Source: Candidatus Woesearchaeota archaeon
GTDB taxonomy: Archaea > Nanobdellota > Nanobdellia > Pacearchaeales > GW2011-AR1
Assembly: GCA_012798335.1 (NCBI GenBank)
Contig: JAAZNJ010000063.1
Span: 1 to 27,990 of the forward strand
Reading direction: 5' to 3'
Length of the DNA stretch: 27,990 nt
How positions within the stretch are numbered: position 1 is the first letter of the stretch; the number at the start of each line of letters is the position of its first letter. The notes beneath the pieces were generated by a model. The model saw only the letters and a program-made list of their open reading frames with translations, made no database searches and was not told the origin of the DNA. Shown piece after piece: positions 7,003 to 14,950 of this stretch. The position numbers and the translations under genes are program-made.

Positions 7003-7899
7003 TTAATTTAATTTTATTTTATTATTTTCTTCATTCAATTCTTTTTCATTTGTTTTTATTTCAAGAGATAAATTATCTGTTTTGTAAGAATTTATCCAAA
7101 CATTTCCTATTGATATTATTTTACTACATCCTTCGCATAAATCTCCGAGATTAAAAGTTTCTATAATTTTTCCATCTTCATAAATAAACAAAGTTGAGTT
7201 GTTTGATGAAATTATTCCTGTATTTTTAACTGTTGAATTTAAGTCAAGAAATCTTCCATTAATAACAACTGAAACATTACTTATTTCTAAGTCCGATAAG
7301 GAAGGTATTGAATAAAGATCATTTAAATAAGAAATTGCTAATGGATTTATTTTTTGATTACAATTAGTCACATTATACATAATATCTTCTTTATTAATTG
7401 AATGATTAAATCCTAATACATGAAAAAGTTCGTGGATTACAATATTAGGTTTATCACAATCGGATTTTTTGATCAAATGGATTTCACCTTTTTTTATGAT
7501 TTTAAAATTTCCAGAAACAGTTATTTCTGTTGGTCCTCCCTCCCCTGCAACATAGAGCTGATTAAAATCTTCTTTTTTTTCTTCACAAAAAATAGAGATT
7601 TGTTCATTATTTTTAATAGGATAAAATTTTAATACAGATAAGTTCTGAATTATTTGGAAAGATTGATTTATCTCTTGGATTTTATCTTTTTCGCAATTAT
7701 AAATTTTATAAGAGATGTTAGAAAGGGGAAATCTCATGTTAGGATAAAATAAATTTAATTCTTCTGAATTATTAAGTGCAAAATTTGAATCTTTATTATT
7801 CTCTAAAAAATTAAATTGTTTATGTTGAAAAGGAGAAAAATATAAAACAAGAAAAAGAAGGAAAATAAATATAGTAATTAATAAAATTTCTTTTTTCAT
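7003..7899 (-). CDS. secreted matrixin-like zinc metalloprotease
   Basis: The 298-residue protein has a short basic N-terminus and a hydrophobic segment (about 5-22), so it is secreted or anchored by that helix. The active site is HELFHVLGFNH at 156-166: His156, His160 and His166 would bind zinc and Glu157 would be the catalytic base. The following KEDIMYN supplies the Met-turn, as in metzincins of the matrixin (M10) type. The C-terminal 90 residues look like a CARDB-type beta-sandwich (SNVSVVINGRFLDLNSTVKN), which usually mediates binding on the surface. It probably cleaves extracellular proteins. The neighbouring 7964-8086 frame lies upstream on the same strand. Confidence 0.8.
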   Translation of the reverse strand: MKKEILLITIFIFLLFLVLYFSPFQHKQFNFLENNKDSNFALNNSEELNLFYPNMRFPLSNISYKIYNCEKDKIQEINQSFQIIQNLSVLKFYPIKNNEQISIFCEEKKEDFNQLYVAGEGGPTEITVSGNFKIIKKGEIHLIKKSDCDKPNIVIHELFHVLGFNHSINKEDIMYNVTNCNQKINPLAISYLNDLYSIPSLSDLEISNVSVVINGRFLDLNSTVKNTGIISSNNSTLFIYEDGKIIETFNLGDLCEGCSKIISIGNVWINSYKTDNLSLEIKTNEKELNEENNKIKLN

Positions 7900-7963
7900 T
7901 TTAACTCTATTTGAGGGATACTGGTTTAAAATAAAAAGAAAAAAATAAAAAATAGATATTTAT

Positions 7964-8086
7964 TTACCAGTCTTCATCGTCAGAAGATTCTTCTTCCTCT
8001 TCTTCATCTTCGAGGTCTTCATCTTCATCAAATTCTTCATCAAATTCTTCATCTTCTGAACTTTCTTCAAATTCGTCTTTTGCCAT
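7964..8086 (-). CDS. hyperacidic 40-residue protein
   Basis: A 40-codon frame starts MAKDEFEESSEDEEF and ends SSDDEDW; 28 of the 40 residues are Asp or Glu, including a run of six Glu. There is one Lys and four Phe/Trp. The only ATG is preceded by TTAAAAATAAG, without a clear Shine-Dalgarno. A TATA-like TTTAAAAA lies at 8130-8137, implying a leader of about 20 nt. Such a sequence would be disordered and could mimic nucleic acid or bind cations or basic proteins; this is inference. The GAA/GAT repetition could also arise by slippage in simple sequence. Confidence 0.5.
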   Translation of the reverse strand: MAKDEFEESSEDEEFDEEFDEDEDLEDEEEEEESSDDEDW

Positions 8087-8157
8087 CTTATTTTTAATGG
8101 TTTTAATTAAGCTTTGATAATAAGTTCTATTTTTAAATCTTTTGATTTTGGTTTTTA

Positions 8158-9030
8158 TTAGAGTTTAATTTTTCCTTCTTGCCAATCTTTTATTATTAAT
8201 CTTGCTGTTTTATCTTCATCTATAGAACCGCCTTTTCTTAAAAATCCTTTTTTTCTTCCTAAAGAGTTTATTAAGTTTTCTGGGTCATTATTAACCTCTT
8301 TTATATTCAAGTTATAATATTTTTCAAGCAGTTTAGGGTATTCTTTCATAATTTTTAAAACGAATAGATCAGGATTTTTTAAATTAGTATAATCTCTAGC
8401 TCCAACTTTAGCTTGTTCAAGCATTAAATCATTATCCATATTAGAATATTTTTCATCTGGAATGATTCCTGGGCTGTCTAATAAGACTATATCCTTTGTT
8501 AGGTTTAATTTGATTATTCCTTTTGTGAATCCTGCTTTAGGACTAACTCCTAAAGAATTTCTACCTGTTAAGATATTAATAAGAGAACTTTTGCCTGTAT
8601 TTGGGTAACCAATTACTCCCACAGTTACTTTACTTAGATTGGTCTTTTCAGCAATTATTTTTTTGGAGATGTTTTTTATTTTTTGTCTTAACTCTTTTAT
8701 CCCTTGATAATTCTTACATGAAACAAAAACTCTTGGTAATAAAAAAGAAACTTGTCTATACAATTTTTCCTTATCATTCACTAAATCAACTTTGTTTAAA
8801 ACATAAATGATTCTTTTATTTTTTTCTTTTATTATTCTCTCAATTGTTTTATTTCTAGTTTCTTTAATGAATCTTGAGTCTAATACTTCTAAGATAATAT
8901 CAGATTTGTCTATTATTTTTTCAGAAAGTTCTAAATAAGATTCTTTTTCTTTATCTATGTTATCTAAATTTCTTATTCTTTTTTTTCCAAATTTTTTAGA
9001 AACTTTTGTAAATCCAATTAATGATTTCAT
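8158..9030 (-). CDS. circularly permuted GTPase, YlqF/RbgA-Nog2 type
   Basis: The 290-residue protein has GTPase motifs in permuted order: NKVD (G4, 79-82), a VSC G5-like motif (103-105), GYPNTGKSS (G1, 141-149), then DSPG (G3, 185-188). This order defines the YlqF/YawG family, whose members act in large ribosomal subunit assembly. Substrate is GTP; the likely partner is the 50S precursor. The C-terminal helical part (about 200-290) ends in a segment GRKKGFLRKGGSIDEDKTARLIIKDWQEGKI typical of the family (shown here only to name its region; key feature is the RKG-G-DxxxxA pattern). Start ATG at 9030 follows an A/T-rich stretch without Shine-Dalgarno. Confidence 0.88.
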   Translation of the reverse strand: MKSLIGFTKVSKKFGKKRIRNLDNIDKEKESYLELSEKIIDKSDIILEVLDSRFIKETRNKTIERIIKEKNKRIIYVLNKVDLVNDKEKLYRQVSFLLPRVFVSCKNYQGIKELRQKIKNISKKIIAEKTNLSKVTVGVIGYPNTGKSSLINILTGRNSLGVSPKAGFTKGIIKLNLTKDIVLLDSPGIIPDEKYSNMDNDLMLEQAKVGARDYTNLKNPDLFVLKIMKEYPKLLEKYYNLNIKEVNNDPENLINSLGRKKGFLRKGGSIDEDKTARLIIKDWQEGKIKL

Positions 9031-9093
9031 TTTATGATATAGTTCATTTTATAATATATTAATAGGGCTTAATAATTTAAAAGGTTGATTATT

Positions 9094-9131
9094 TTTAAAA
9101 TTTCAATTTTAAAATAATTTGAAATTTTAAA
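9094..9131. repeat. 13-bp inverted repeat between GTPase and hydrolase genes
   Basis: TTTAAAATTTCAA (9094-9106) and TTGAAATTTTAAA (9119-9131) are perfect complements around a 12-nt A/T spacer. It lies downstream of the hydrolase gene and upstream of the GTPase gene, both on the minus strand. It may act in termination of the first or as an operator of the second. Because it is almost pure A/T, chance is possible. Confidence 0.35.
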
Positions 9132-9209
9132 GCAAATAGTCCTTTAATCTGATTATTTAAAAATTATTTAATCTAATCCTCTATTAATCTTTATCTTGTT
9201 AATTTTTTG

Positions 9210-10202
9210 TTAATTTTCAGGATTGTCAGTTGAAGTTATATACTCATAGGTTATTTTTGAGATTTTGCTAATAAAGTTATCTGCTTGTTCTTTAGAAACA
9301 TTTTTTGTCATAACACATAACATATAGTTCTTATTTTCTATGTAAAATATACCACAATCATGATAAACCCCTAGATTAATATCTTCTCCCCATTTGTGAG
9401 AAACTTTTACAGAAGGAGGTATATATCTTGTTAATTGAGAATTAAAATTGGTGTCTGATAAGATTGATAAAGCTAATTCTGAGAAAGATCTCTTTAAGTA
9501 TGTTGAATAATATAAAGATCTAAAAATATTCATATATGCTTTTGGAGATATTGATTGATTTAAACTGGGATTTATTAAACCCACCATATTAATAGTCATA
9601 ATATAATCCTCAGAATCTAAAAAATTGTTTACTAAGGTTATTAAAGCAGTATTATCAGACTCTTTAATCATCAAGTTTAATAAATCTTTAACAGAAATCT
9701 TATAACCAACGCCTTTTTTGTATAAATTTCCTGATAAGTTATCTAAATCCTCTTCTTTTAAGGTAATATTTTGATTTAAGAAGATCTCACCATTCTCTAC
9801 CTTTTTAAGAATTGTTACCATCACAGGAACTTTAAACAAGCTTTTTGGATAAAATTCATCTTTTTCGTTTATCCCAATCCAAGACCCTGTAAATAAATCT
9901 TCAAAATAAATCCCAACATTATCATAGGGAATATCTTTTGATATTTCAGCTAAAAATTTAGATTTTAAACCCCAATAATTTATTGATGATTTTTTTTGTA
10001 AGTCTAAGAATTCTTCTGTTTTCATCCATGCAACACTAGGGGATAATAATGAAAAATTATAAGTATGTTCGTTTAAATTTTGTTTTAATTGATTATTTTC
10101 TTTAAGTAAAAAAATTATAAAAATACTTTCTAAGATTAGTATCAAAATTAATAAAATCAAGGAAAATTTAAACAAGTCCTTTTTTGTAAAATTGAATCCC
10201 AT
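9210..10202 (-). CDS. membrane-anchored class A beta-lactamase-like serine hydrolase
   Basis: The 330-residue protein has an N-terminal membrane helix (about 12-33) that would place the catalytic domain outside the cell. The serine penicillin-recognition motifs are all in order: SLFK (Ser121, Lys124), SDN (182-184) and K-W-G (270-272, in place of K-T-G). These define the class A beta-lactamase/DD-peptidase fold (beta-lactamase2-type domain). Archaea lack murein, so the substrate is more likely peptidoglycan of neighbouring bacteria, a peptide, or an ester than an antibiotic; this is inference. I do not see the class A Glu166 loop motif clearly, so true beta-lactam hydrolysis is uncertain. Acquisition from bacteria is likely. 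Confidence 0.82.
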   Translation of the reverse strand: MGFNFTKKDLFKFSLILLILILILESIFIIFLLKENNQLKQNLNEHTYNFSLLSPSVAWMKTEEFLDLQKKSSINYWGLKSKFLAEISKDIPYDNVGIYFEDLFTGSWIGINEKDEFYPKSLFKVPVMVTILKKVENGEIFLNQNITLKEEDLDNLSGNLYKKGVGYKISVKDLLNLMIKESDNTALITLVNNFLDSEDYIMTINMVGLINPSLNQSISPKAYMNIFRSLYYSTYLKRSFSELALSILSDTNFNSQLTRYIPPSVKVSHKWGEDINLGVYHDCGIFYIENKNYMLCVMTKNVSKEQADNFISKISKITYEYITSTDNPEN

Positions 10203-10364
10203 GAATAAGATATGCTATCTATTTTTAATGTATTTATCTTTTTAATAAAAAATTTTAGTTTATAAATCTATATTTAAAATCGTTTTAGATTTTTTGATAT
10301 CATATTTAAAATTTATTTACAAGATTAAATTGTTTAATATGAAGATATTCTTTATCAAAATAAA

Positions 10365-10372
10365 TTTAAAAA
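10365..10372 (+). promoter_or_regulatory. TATA box of the 10394 gene
   Basis: TTTAAAAA is centred about 26 nt before the ATG at 10394, predicting a leaderless transcript. Confidence 0.45.
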
Positions 10373-10393
10373 GATATAAAAGCATATTATTAA

Positions 10394-11050
10394 ATGGATT
10401 TAGGAGAGGTGTTTAATAATCTGAATTATTTGAATATTTCAAGTATTCTTCCTGAAGATTTAAAATTTTTTATACTTTTAATTGGCTTAACACTTGTAAT
10501 ATTTTTTTATGGGCTTTTTACTTGGTCTTTTTATAGATTTCTTTCAAAACGTGATGTTTTAGAACTAAATTTGAATGAGTATAAATCTGATGAATATTCT
10601 TTAGGAAAAAAATTCTTAGATGCATTCTTGTATTTTTTAGAATTTATTTTAATTTATCCTGTTTCTATAATCCTTTGGTTTTCTGTTTTATCCTTATTCT
10701 TAATAGTAATCTCTAATGGAATAGAGATAAATATGATAATCCTTTTATGTGCTTCAATAATTGCAGCTGTTAGAATTTTATCTTATATAAATGAAAAGAT
10801 ATCAAAAGAAATTGCTAAAATAATCCCATTATCCCTTTTGAGTATTTTAATAGTTAGCCCTAATGGTTTTAATGTTTCAAATATAATTGAAAAAATAATA
10901 CAAATTCCCTCTTTGTTTAATAAATTATTATATTCTTTAATCTTTATCTTTATGCTAGAAGTTATTTTAAGAATAAATTACTTGATAAAAATATTAAGAA
11001 AAAAGAGAGAAAAAGATAGAGAGAAATCAAATTTAATAATGTCTTTCTAA
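10394..11050 (+). CDS. uncharacterised polytopic membrane protein
   Basis: The 218-residue protein has about five hydrophobic segments: near 23-45, 72-105 (perhaps one long or two short helices), 112-132, 143-156 and 182-200. It ends with a strongly basic tail rich in Lys/Arg (KKREKDREKS), which should face the cytoplasm. I recognise no family and no catalytic motif. The gene is convergent with the RuBisCO gene, with 5 nt between stop codons. A TATA box at the standard distance supports the ATG used. Confidence 0.65.
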   Translation: MDLGEVFNNLNYLNISSILPEDLKFFILLIGLTLVIFFYGLFTWSFYRFLSKRDVLELNLNEYKSDEYSLGKKFLDAFLYFLEFILIYPVSIILWFSVLSLFLIVISNGIEINMIILLCASIIAAVRILSYINEKISKEIAKIIPLSLLSILIVSPNGFNVSNIIEKIIQIPSLFNKLLYSLIFIFMLEVILRINYLIKILRKKREKDREKSNLIMSF

Positions 11051-11055
11051 AAGTT

Positions 11056-12540
11056 TTAAGCTCTTTCTGATCTTATAGATTCATTAATATTTTTTTTATT
11101 TTTTTCAAAAAATTCTATAGCTTCTTTCAATTCTTTATGAGATTTTGCATAATCGTGAATATCTATCTTCTTTTGATAAGCTTCACATGCTTGAACTAAT
11201 GCAATTGCTCCTGCTCTTGTTCCTTTTGGATGAGCATGAACTCCTGCTCCCATAGTTGTTATAAAATCAACATTTCCCATAATATCAATAAAGGTTTTTA
11301 ACAAAGTAGGATTCAATCCTCCAGAGATGATAGGGCAACATTTCTTTATTCCTCTCCAAGAATCATCTTGTAAGATTAAATGATGAATAGAATCTTCATG
11401 AACTAATTTTATTAAATCTTTATCTTTCTCAGGAATCTTTCCCCAATTCTGTTCAAAAAAATGACCTTTTGAGCTTAGATTTAATATGTTCTTTGCTGCA
11501 ACAATATCTTCTTCAGGAGAACCTTTCATTTTTCCTACACCTGCTGTACCAGTATGGATTCCTGAAGCACCTGCAAGTCTTGCAAATTTAGATAAAACTA
11601 AAACTGAAAAACCAAACGGATTTTCTGATCTTGTATATGCTCCATGAGAAGCTCTATGAAAATGAATAAAAACATCAGGATATCTTCTTCTTAAAGTTTG
11701 TAAAGCCATCCAACCAGCAGTAATTCCATCAATCAAAAATGCATAACTCCCTTTTTCAAAACCAGCATTTCTTATTATTTCACATCTCTTAATCATAGTA
11801 TCAAAATCAGGAGAAGAAACATTAAATGAATGTACTTTTTTCTTGCCTGTTTCTTTAACAGCCTTGTCCATTGCTCTTTTAACATAATAAACCATTTTTT
11901 CGTATGGGCAAAAATCTTGATCTGCTTGAGGTTCATCATTCTTAACAAAATCACCACCTCCTGCCCAAAAGTCATAACAGACTTCAGCATATTCTGATGC
12001 TGTTAAACCCATTTTTGGTTTTATTATTGTTCCTAAAATTGGTCTATTATAAACATCAAGGTATTTTCTCATATCATCTATTGTGTAACTAGGGCCATCA
12101 TATTGTTCAAGCATTGAAGAAGGAAACCATACATCTAATAATTTTAAAGCTTGAACTTCTTTCATTCCTAATATATTCCCAATAATATAAGTCAAGATAT
12201 TTTGAACATTTCCCCCCCTATCAAATAATCTCCAAGGATAAGCGATCCAAACAAGATTTCTTTTTAAGTCCACTTGATAAACTCTTGCATTAAGTTCTCT
12301 GGAGAATTTTGTTTCTGTTTTAACTTGAAAATTTGTACCTGTAGAAGATTCTGCTGCAATTTCTGCTGCTGCTTGTAAGATATTTAAGTTTTTGTTAGGA
12401 ATAAGGTGAAAGATGCATAATAAATATTCTCCGTTTTTAGGATCTTTTAAATTTAAGTTTAAATAAGCTTTTTGATGTGAATTTAAACTGGTCAATAATT
12501 TTTTTATTAAAGATTTATTTTTTTCTGATTCTAAAGACAT
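11056..12540 (-). CDS. rbcL: RuBisCO large subunit, form II/III or III-like
   Basis: The enzyme carboxylates ribulose-1,5-bisphosphate to give two 3-phosphoglycerates. Active-site motifs are present: GTIIKPKMGL, GGDFVKNDE with the lysine to be carbamylated at 200, HFHRASHGA, the loop 6 lysine in GVGKMKG (337), PIISGG (403-408) and a TTMGAG phosphate-binding segment. All key residues look intact. At 494 residues it is longer than typical form III; the stretch from loop 6 to ISGG is about 24 residues longer than in form I, as in the II/III group, which has an insertion here. In archaea such enzymes usually serve AMP/nucleoside salvage with AMP phosphorylase and ribose-1,5-bisphosphate isomerase; neither is in the window. 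The gene has a clear Shine-Dalgarno, GAGGTGAT, before the ATG. Confidence 0.93.
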   Translation of the reverse strand: MSLESEKNKSLIKKLLTSLNSHQKAYLNLNLKDPKNGEYLLCIFHLIPNKNLNILQAAAEIAAESSTGTNFQVKTETKFSRELNARVYQVDLKRNLVWIAYPWRLFDRGGNVQNILTYIIGNILGMKEVQALKLLDVWFPSSMLEQYDGPSYTIDDMRKYLDVYNRPILGTIIKPKMGLTASEYAEVCYDFWAGGGDFVKNDEPQADQDFCPYEKMVYYVKRAMDKAVKETGKKKVHSFNVSSPDFDTMIKRCEIIRNAGFEKGSYAFLIDGITAGWMALQTLRRRYPDVFIHFHRASHGAYTRSENPFGFSVLVLSKFARLAGASGIHTGTAGVGKMKGSPEEDIVAAKNILNLSSKGHFFEQNWGKIPEKDKDLIKLVHEDSIHHLILQDDSWRGIKKCCPIISGGLNPTLLKTFIDIMGNVDFITTMGAGVHAHPKGTRAGAIALVQACEAYQKKIDIHDYAKSHKELKEAIEFFEKNKKNINESIRSERA

Positions 12541-12545
12541 TTATA

Positions 12546-12603
12546 TCACCTCATTATTTTTTATTTTATTCTTATACATCTATAATTAGTAACTATTTAA
12601 ATA
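12546..12603 (-). promoter_or_regulatory. promoter and Shine-Dalgarno of rbcL
   Basis: On the minus strand TATTTAAATA occupies 12603-12594, which places the transcription start near 12570. The resulting leader of about 30 nt ends with GAGGTGAT (12553-12546), five nt from the ATG. A strong Shine-Dalgarno is rare in this window, where most genes seem leaderless, so rbcL translation is probably controlled differently. Confidence 0.5.
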
Positions 12604-12669
12604 ATACAAAAAGGTATATAAAATTATCTTAAGTTATTTTTTGTTTTTAAAGTGATTTTTTACCATCTT

Positions 12670-13200
12670 TTATTCAATGATATCTACATTATAAGTAAAA
12701 AATTCCAAATTTTTATTTTTCCAAAAATCAGAAGATAAACCTGCTTTTTTGCATAATGAAGAAAGGAAAGTTAATGGGCTTTTTATTTCATTCCAAACTT
12801 GGGGTAAATATGTTGCAGAAAAACCATTATGTCTAATAAAAACTCCTTTATTTTTTATTTTTTTGAATAAATCTTCTAAAGAGATATATTCAATTTTTTC
12901 AAGTTCAGAGAGTATTGAAATCTCTATTTTTAATTCATTGAACTCTTTTTTTGAAAGAGGTAAAAATCTAAAATCATTAAAAGCTGCATTAATTGAATTC
13001 TCTATAACTTCTTTCCAAAGAGGTTTTGTTGGAGTCAATGAACCGATACACCCCCTTAATTCTCCATTTAGAGTTAATGTAACAAAACAAGATTTTTTTT
13101 CAGAAAATTTTTCTTTTATTGTTTTATCAATTTCTAAAGGTTTATTTTCTAAAGTTGAGAGAATTGCAGATCTTGCTAGTCTAATCAATTCATTTTCCAT
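12670..13200 (-). CDS. AMMECR1 domain protein
   Basis: The 176-residue protein is a full AMMECR1 domain. It has the family hallmark LRGCIGSL (residues about 48-55), preceded by CFVTLTLNGE and followed by conserved segments FNDFRFLPLS and IEISILSELEKI. It belongs to the three-gene AMMECR1 / radical SAM / MEMO set (AmmeMemoRadiSam system proteins A, AmrS and B), all of which are present here side by side. It starts 28 nt after the end of the radical SAM gene on the same strand and should be co-transcribed with it, though a TATTTAAA-like box in the gap could give a separate transcript. The biochemical role of the domain is not settled; it should be cytoplasmic. Confidence 0.92.
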   Translation of the reverse strand: MENELIRLARSAILSTLENKPLEIDKTIKEKFSEKKSCFVTLTLNGELRGCIGSLTPTKPLWKEVIENSINAAFNDFRFLPLSKKEFNELKIEISILSELEKIEYISLEDLFKKIKNKGVFIRHNGFSATYLPQVWNEIKSPLTFLSSLCKKAGLSSDFWKNKNLEFFTYNVDIIE

Positions 13201-13228
13201 TTTAATATTTAAATTTCCCTTTTAATAT

Positions 13229-14110
13229 TTAAAAAACATTTCCAATATAAATATATTTCAATTTATTTTTTATTCCTATCTCTTTTATTTTTTCTAAAAT
13301 TTTTATAGAGGTTATGCTTTTATTAACCATTTTATAAGCTGGAAAAAACCTAGAAATATGCCAAGGAATTTCACCTTTTTTATCTAAAGTAAAAATAAAT
13401 TTGGATAATTTGTCCATCTCTTTTAAATTATCATTAACTCCTGGAATTATTAAAGTTGTTATTTCAATATGGATTCTGTTTAAGTAAGCTTCTTCTATTG
13501 AAGAAATAACCTTTTTTAAATCTGCATTGCAATATTCTTTGTAAGTTTTTTCATTAAATGACTTTAAGTCTATATTCATAGCATCTATCAACCCTTTTTT
13601 TGTAAAATAATTTAAGCATTCTTTAGAGAAATATCCATTTGTTACCCATATATTTTTTAGATTATTTTTTTTAGCAAATAAGGAAACTTCATAGATGAAT
13701 TCTGACCAAACTGTTGGTTCTGTATAAGTATAAGAAATACTTGTACAATTGTGTTTTAACGCATTTTTTATTATATCTTCTTTTTTTCTTGGTTTTCCTA
13801 TTAAAAATCCTTTTTTTAAAATTTGACTTATCTCAAAGTTTTGACACCAAGGACATTTAAAATTACAACCCACACAAGAAATAGAATATGTTTTTGTATT
13901 TGGTAAAAAATGATAAAGAGGCTTTTTTTCTATAGGGTCAATAGATTCTGAGATTATTTTATTGTAAATTAGATTATACAAAATACCATCAATATTTTTT
14001 CTAACCCCACATAATCCTATTGAATTATTGTTTAATATACATTTATGATTGCAGTTTAAACATTGAACTTTTTTATTTTCTAATTTTCTAAATAAAAAGG
14101 CTTTTTTCAT
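13229..14110 (-). CDS. amrS: AmmeMemoRadiSam radical SAM enzyme
   Basis: The 293-residue enzyme has the radical SAM cluster motif C-NFK-C-PW-C (Cys82, Cys86, Cys89), which should bind a [4Fe-4S] cluster and S-adenosylmethionine. The N-terminus carries further cysteines (CLNCNHKC and CGV), as is usual in AmrS proteins. The enzyme is related to pyruvate-formate-lyase activases; the text TYTEPTVW is a conserved family segment. The substrate is unknown. It forms an operon with AMMECR1 downstream and is divergent from MEMO with only 36 nt between the start codons. A minus-strand TATA box about 25 nt before its ATG suggests a leaderless transcript. Confidence 0.93.
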   Translation of the reverse strand: MKKAFLFRKLENKKVQCLNCNHKCILNNNSIGLCGVRKNIDGILYNLIYNKIISESIDPIEKKPLYHFLPNTKTYSISCVGCNFKCPWCQNFEISQILKKGFLIGKPRKKEDIIKNALKHNCTSISYTYTEPTVWSEFIYEVSLFAKKNNLKNIWVTNGYFSKECLNYFTKKGLIDAMNIDLKSFNEKTYKEYCNADLKKVISSIEEAYLNRIHIEITTLIIPGVNDNLKEMDKLSKFIFTLDKKGEIPWHISRFFPAYKMVNKSITSIKILEKIKEIGIKNKLKYIYIGNVF

Positions 14111-14115
14111 AATTA

Positions 14116-14140
14116 TTATAAAGAAAAGAAATTTTAATAC
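14116..14140. promoter_or_regulatory. compact divergent promoter between amrS and MEMO
   Basis: The 36 nt between the two start codons hold TTATAAAG (14116-14123) for the plus strand, centred 27 nt before the MEMO ATG, and GTATTAAAAT (14140-14131, minus) centred 25 nt before the amrS ATG. Each box lies inside the start region of the other gene, so pre-initiation complexes at the two promoters should exclude each other. Confidence 0.5.
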
Positions 14141-14146
14141 TTTGTT

Positions 14147-14950
14147 ATGAAAACAGAATGGTACCCTAATAAAAAAGAAGAATTAAAGAATTATTTAAAT
14201 GAATTATTTAAGAATTCTGAAATAAGATTAAAAAAATTAAAAAATGGAAGTAAAAATAATTCAAAAAAAATCTATGATTTAAAAGGGATTTATGATAAAA
14301 ACATTCATGGTTTAATTGTGCCTCATGCAGGATATTTCTTTTGCGGACAAGTGATGGCTGATGCTTTTTATTTTTTAAAAGGGATAAATGAAAAAAATTT
14401 AAAGAAAGTAATAATTTTAGGAACAAATCATTATTTTTATAAAAAAGGAATTTACACTCATAATCAATATTATTTAGAGACACCATTAGGAAAAATAAAT
14501 ATAACAAAAAACAATTTTGAAAAAATAGATATAAAAAAAGAGCATTCGATAAATAATCAACTACCTTTTCTACAATATTTAGGTTTTAAAGAGATTCTTC
14601 CCCTTATAATTAATAATTTTATAAATGAAGAGGATTTAAAGAAGATAATAGAAGAATTTGAGACATTAAAAGAAGATTACATATTAATTTGTTCAACAGA
14701 CTTGTCTCATTTTTTAGATTATAAAAAAGCAAAAGAGAAAGATATTGAAACAATTAGGAGGATAAAAGAATTAAATGAAGAATATTTTTTAAAAGAAGAA
14801 AATGTTGCATGTGGTTTTTATCCTTTATTATTAACAATTAAGATTTGCAAACATTTCCATTATAAGCCTTTTTTAATAGATTATAAAAATTCAGGGAATA
14901 TAACTCAAGAAAAAAGTTCTGTTGTTGGTTATGCGAGTTTTATTTTTTAA
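14147..14950 (+). CDS. MEMO family protein (AmmeMemoRadiSam system protein B)
   Basis: The 267-residue protein matches the MEMO family, related in fold to class III extradiol dioxygenases. Signature segments are IVPHAGYFFCGQV (with the metal-site His), LGTNHYF and CSTDLSHFLDY. The N-terminus reads WYPNKKEELKNYLNELF, as in the family (usually W-P-xxxxL). Family members bind iron or copper through conserved His/Asp/Cys residues; a catalytic function is not established. Its position beside the AMMECR1 and radical SAM genes argues for one joint pathway. The end overlaps the convergent ksgA gene by 11 nt. Confidence 0.92.
   Translation: MKTEWYPNKKEELKNYLNELFKNSEIRLKKLKNGSKNNSKKIYDLKGIYDKNIHGLIVPHAGYFFCGQVMADAFYFLKGINEKNLKKVIILGTNHYFYKKGIYTHNQYYLETPLGKINITKNNFEKIDIKKEHSINNQLPFLQYLGFKEILPLIINNFINEEDLKKIIEEFETLKEDYILICSTDLSHFLDYKKAKEKDIETIRRIKELNEEYFLKEENVACGFYPLLLTIKICKHFHYKPFLIDYKNSGNITQEKSSVVGYASFIF

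Noticed and set aside
9210..10202. Antibiotic-resistance beta-lactamase
   Set aside because: The motifs show the fold, but K-W-G replaces K-T-G and the deacylation Glu is not obvious; a resistance role is not supported.
12749..13225. 158-codon plus-strand frame opposite the AMMECR1 gene
   Set aside because: It is an antisense shadow of a clear AMMECR1 protein; low codon quality and no TATA box at the usual distance.
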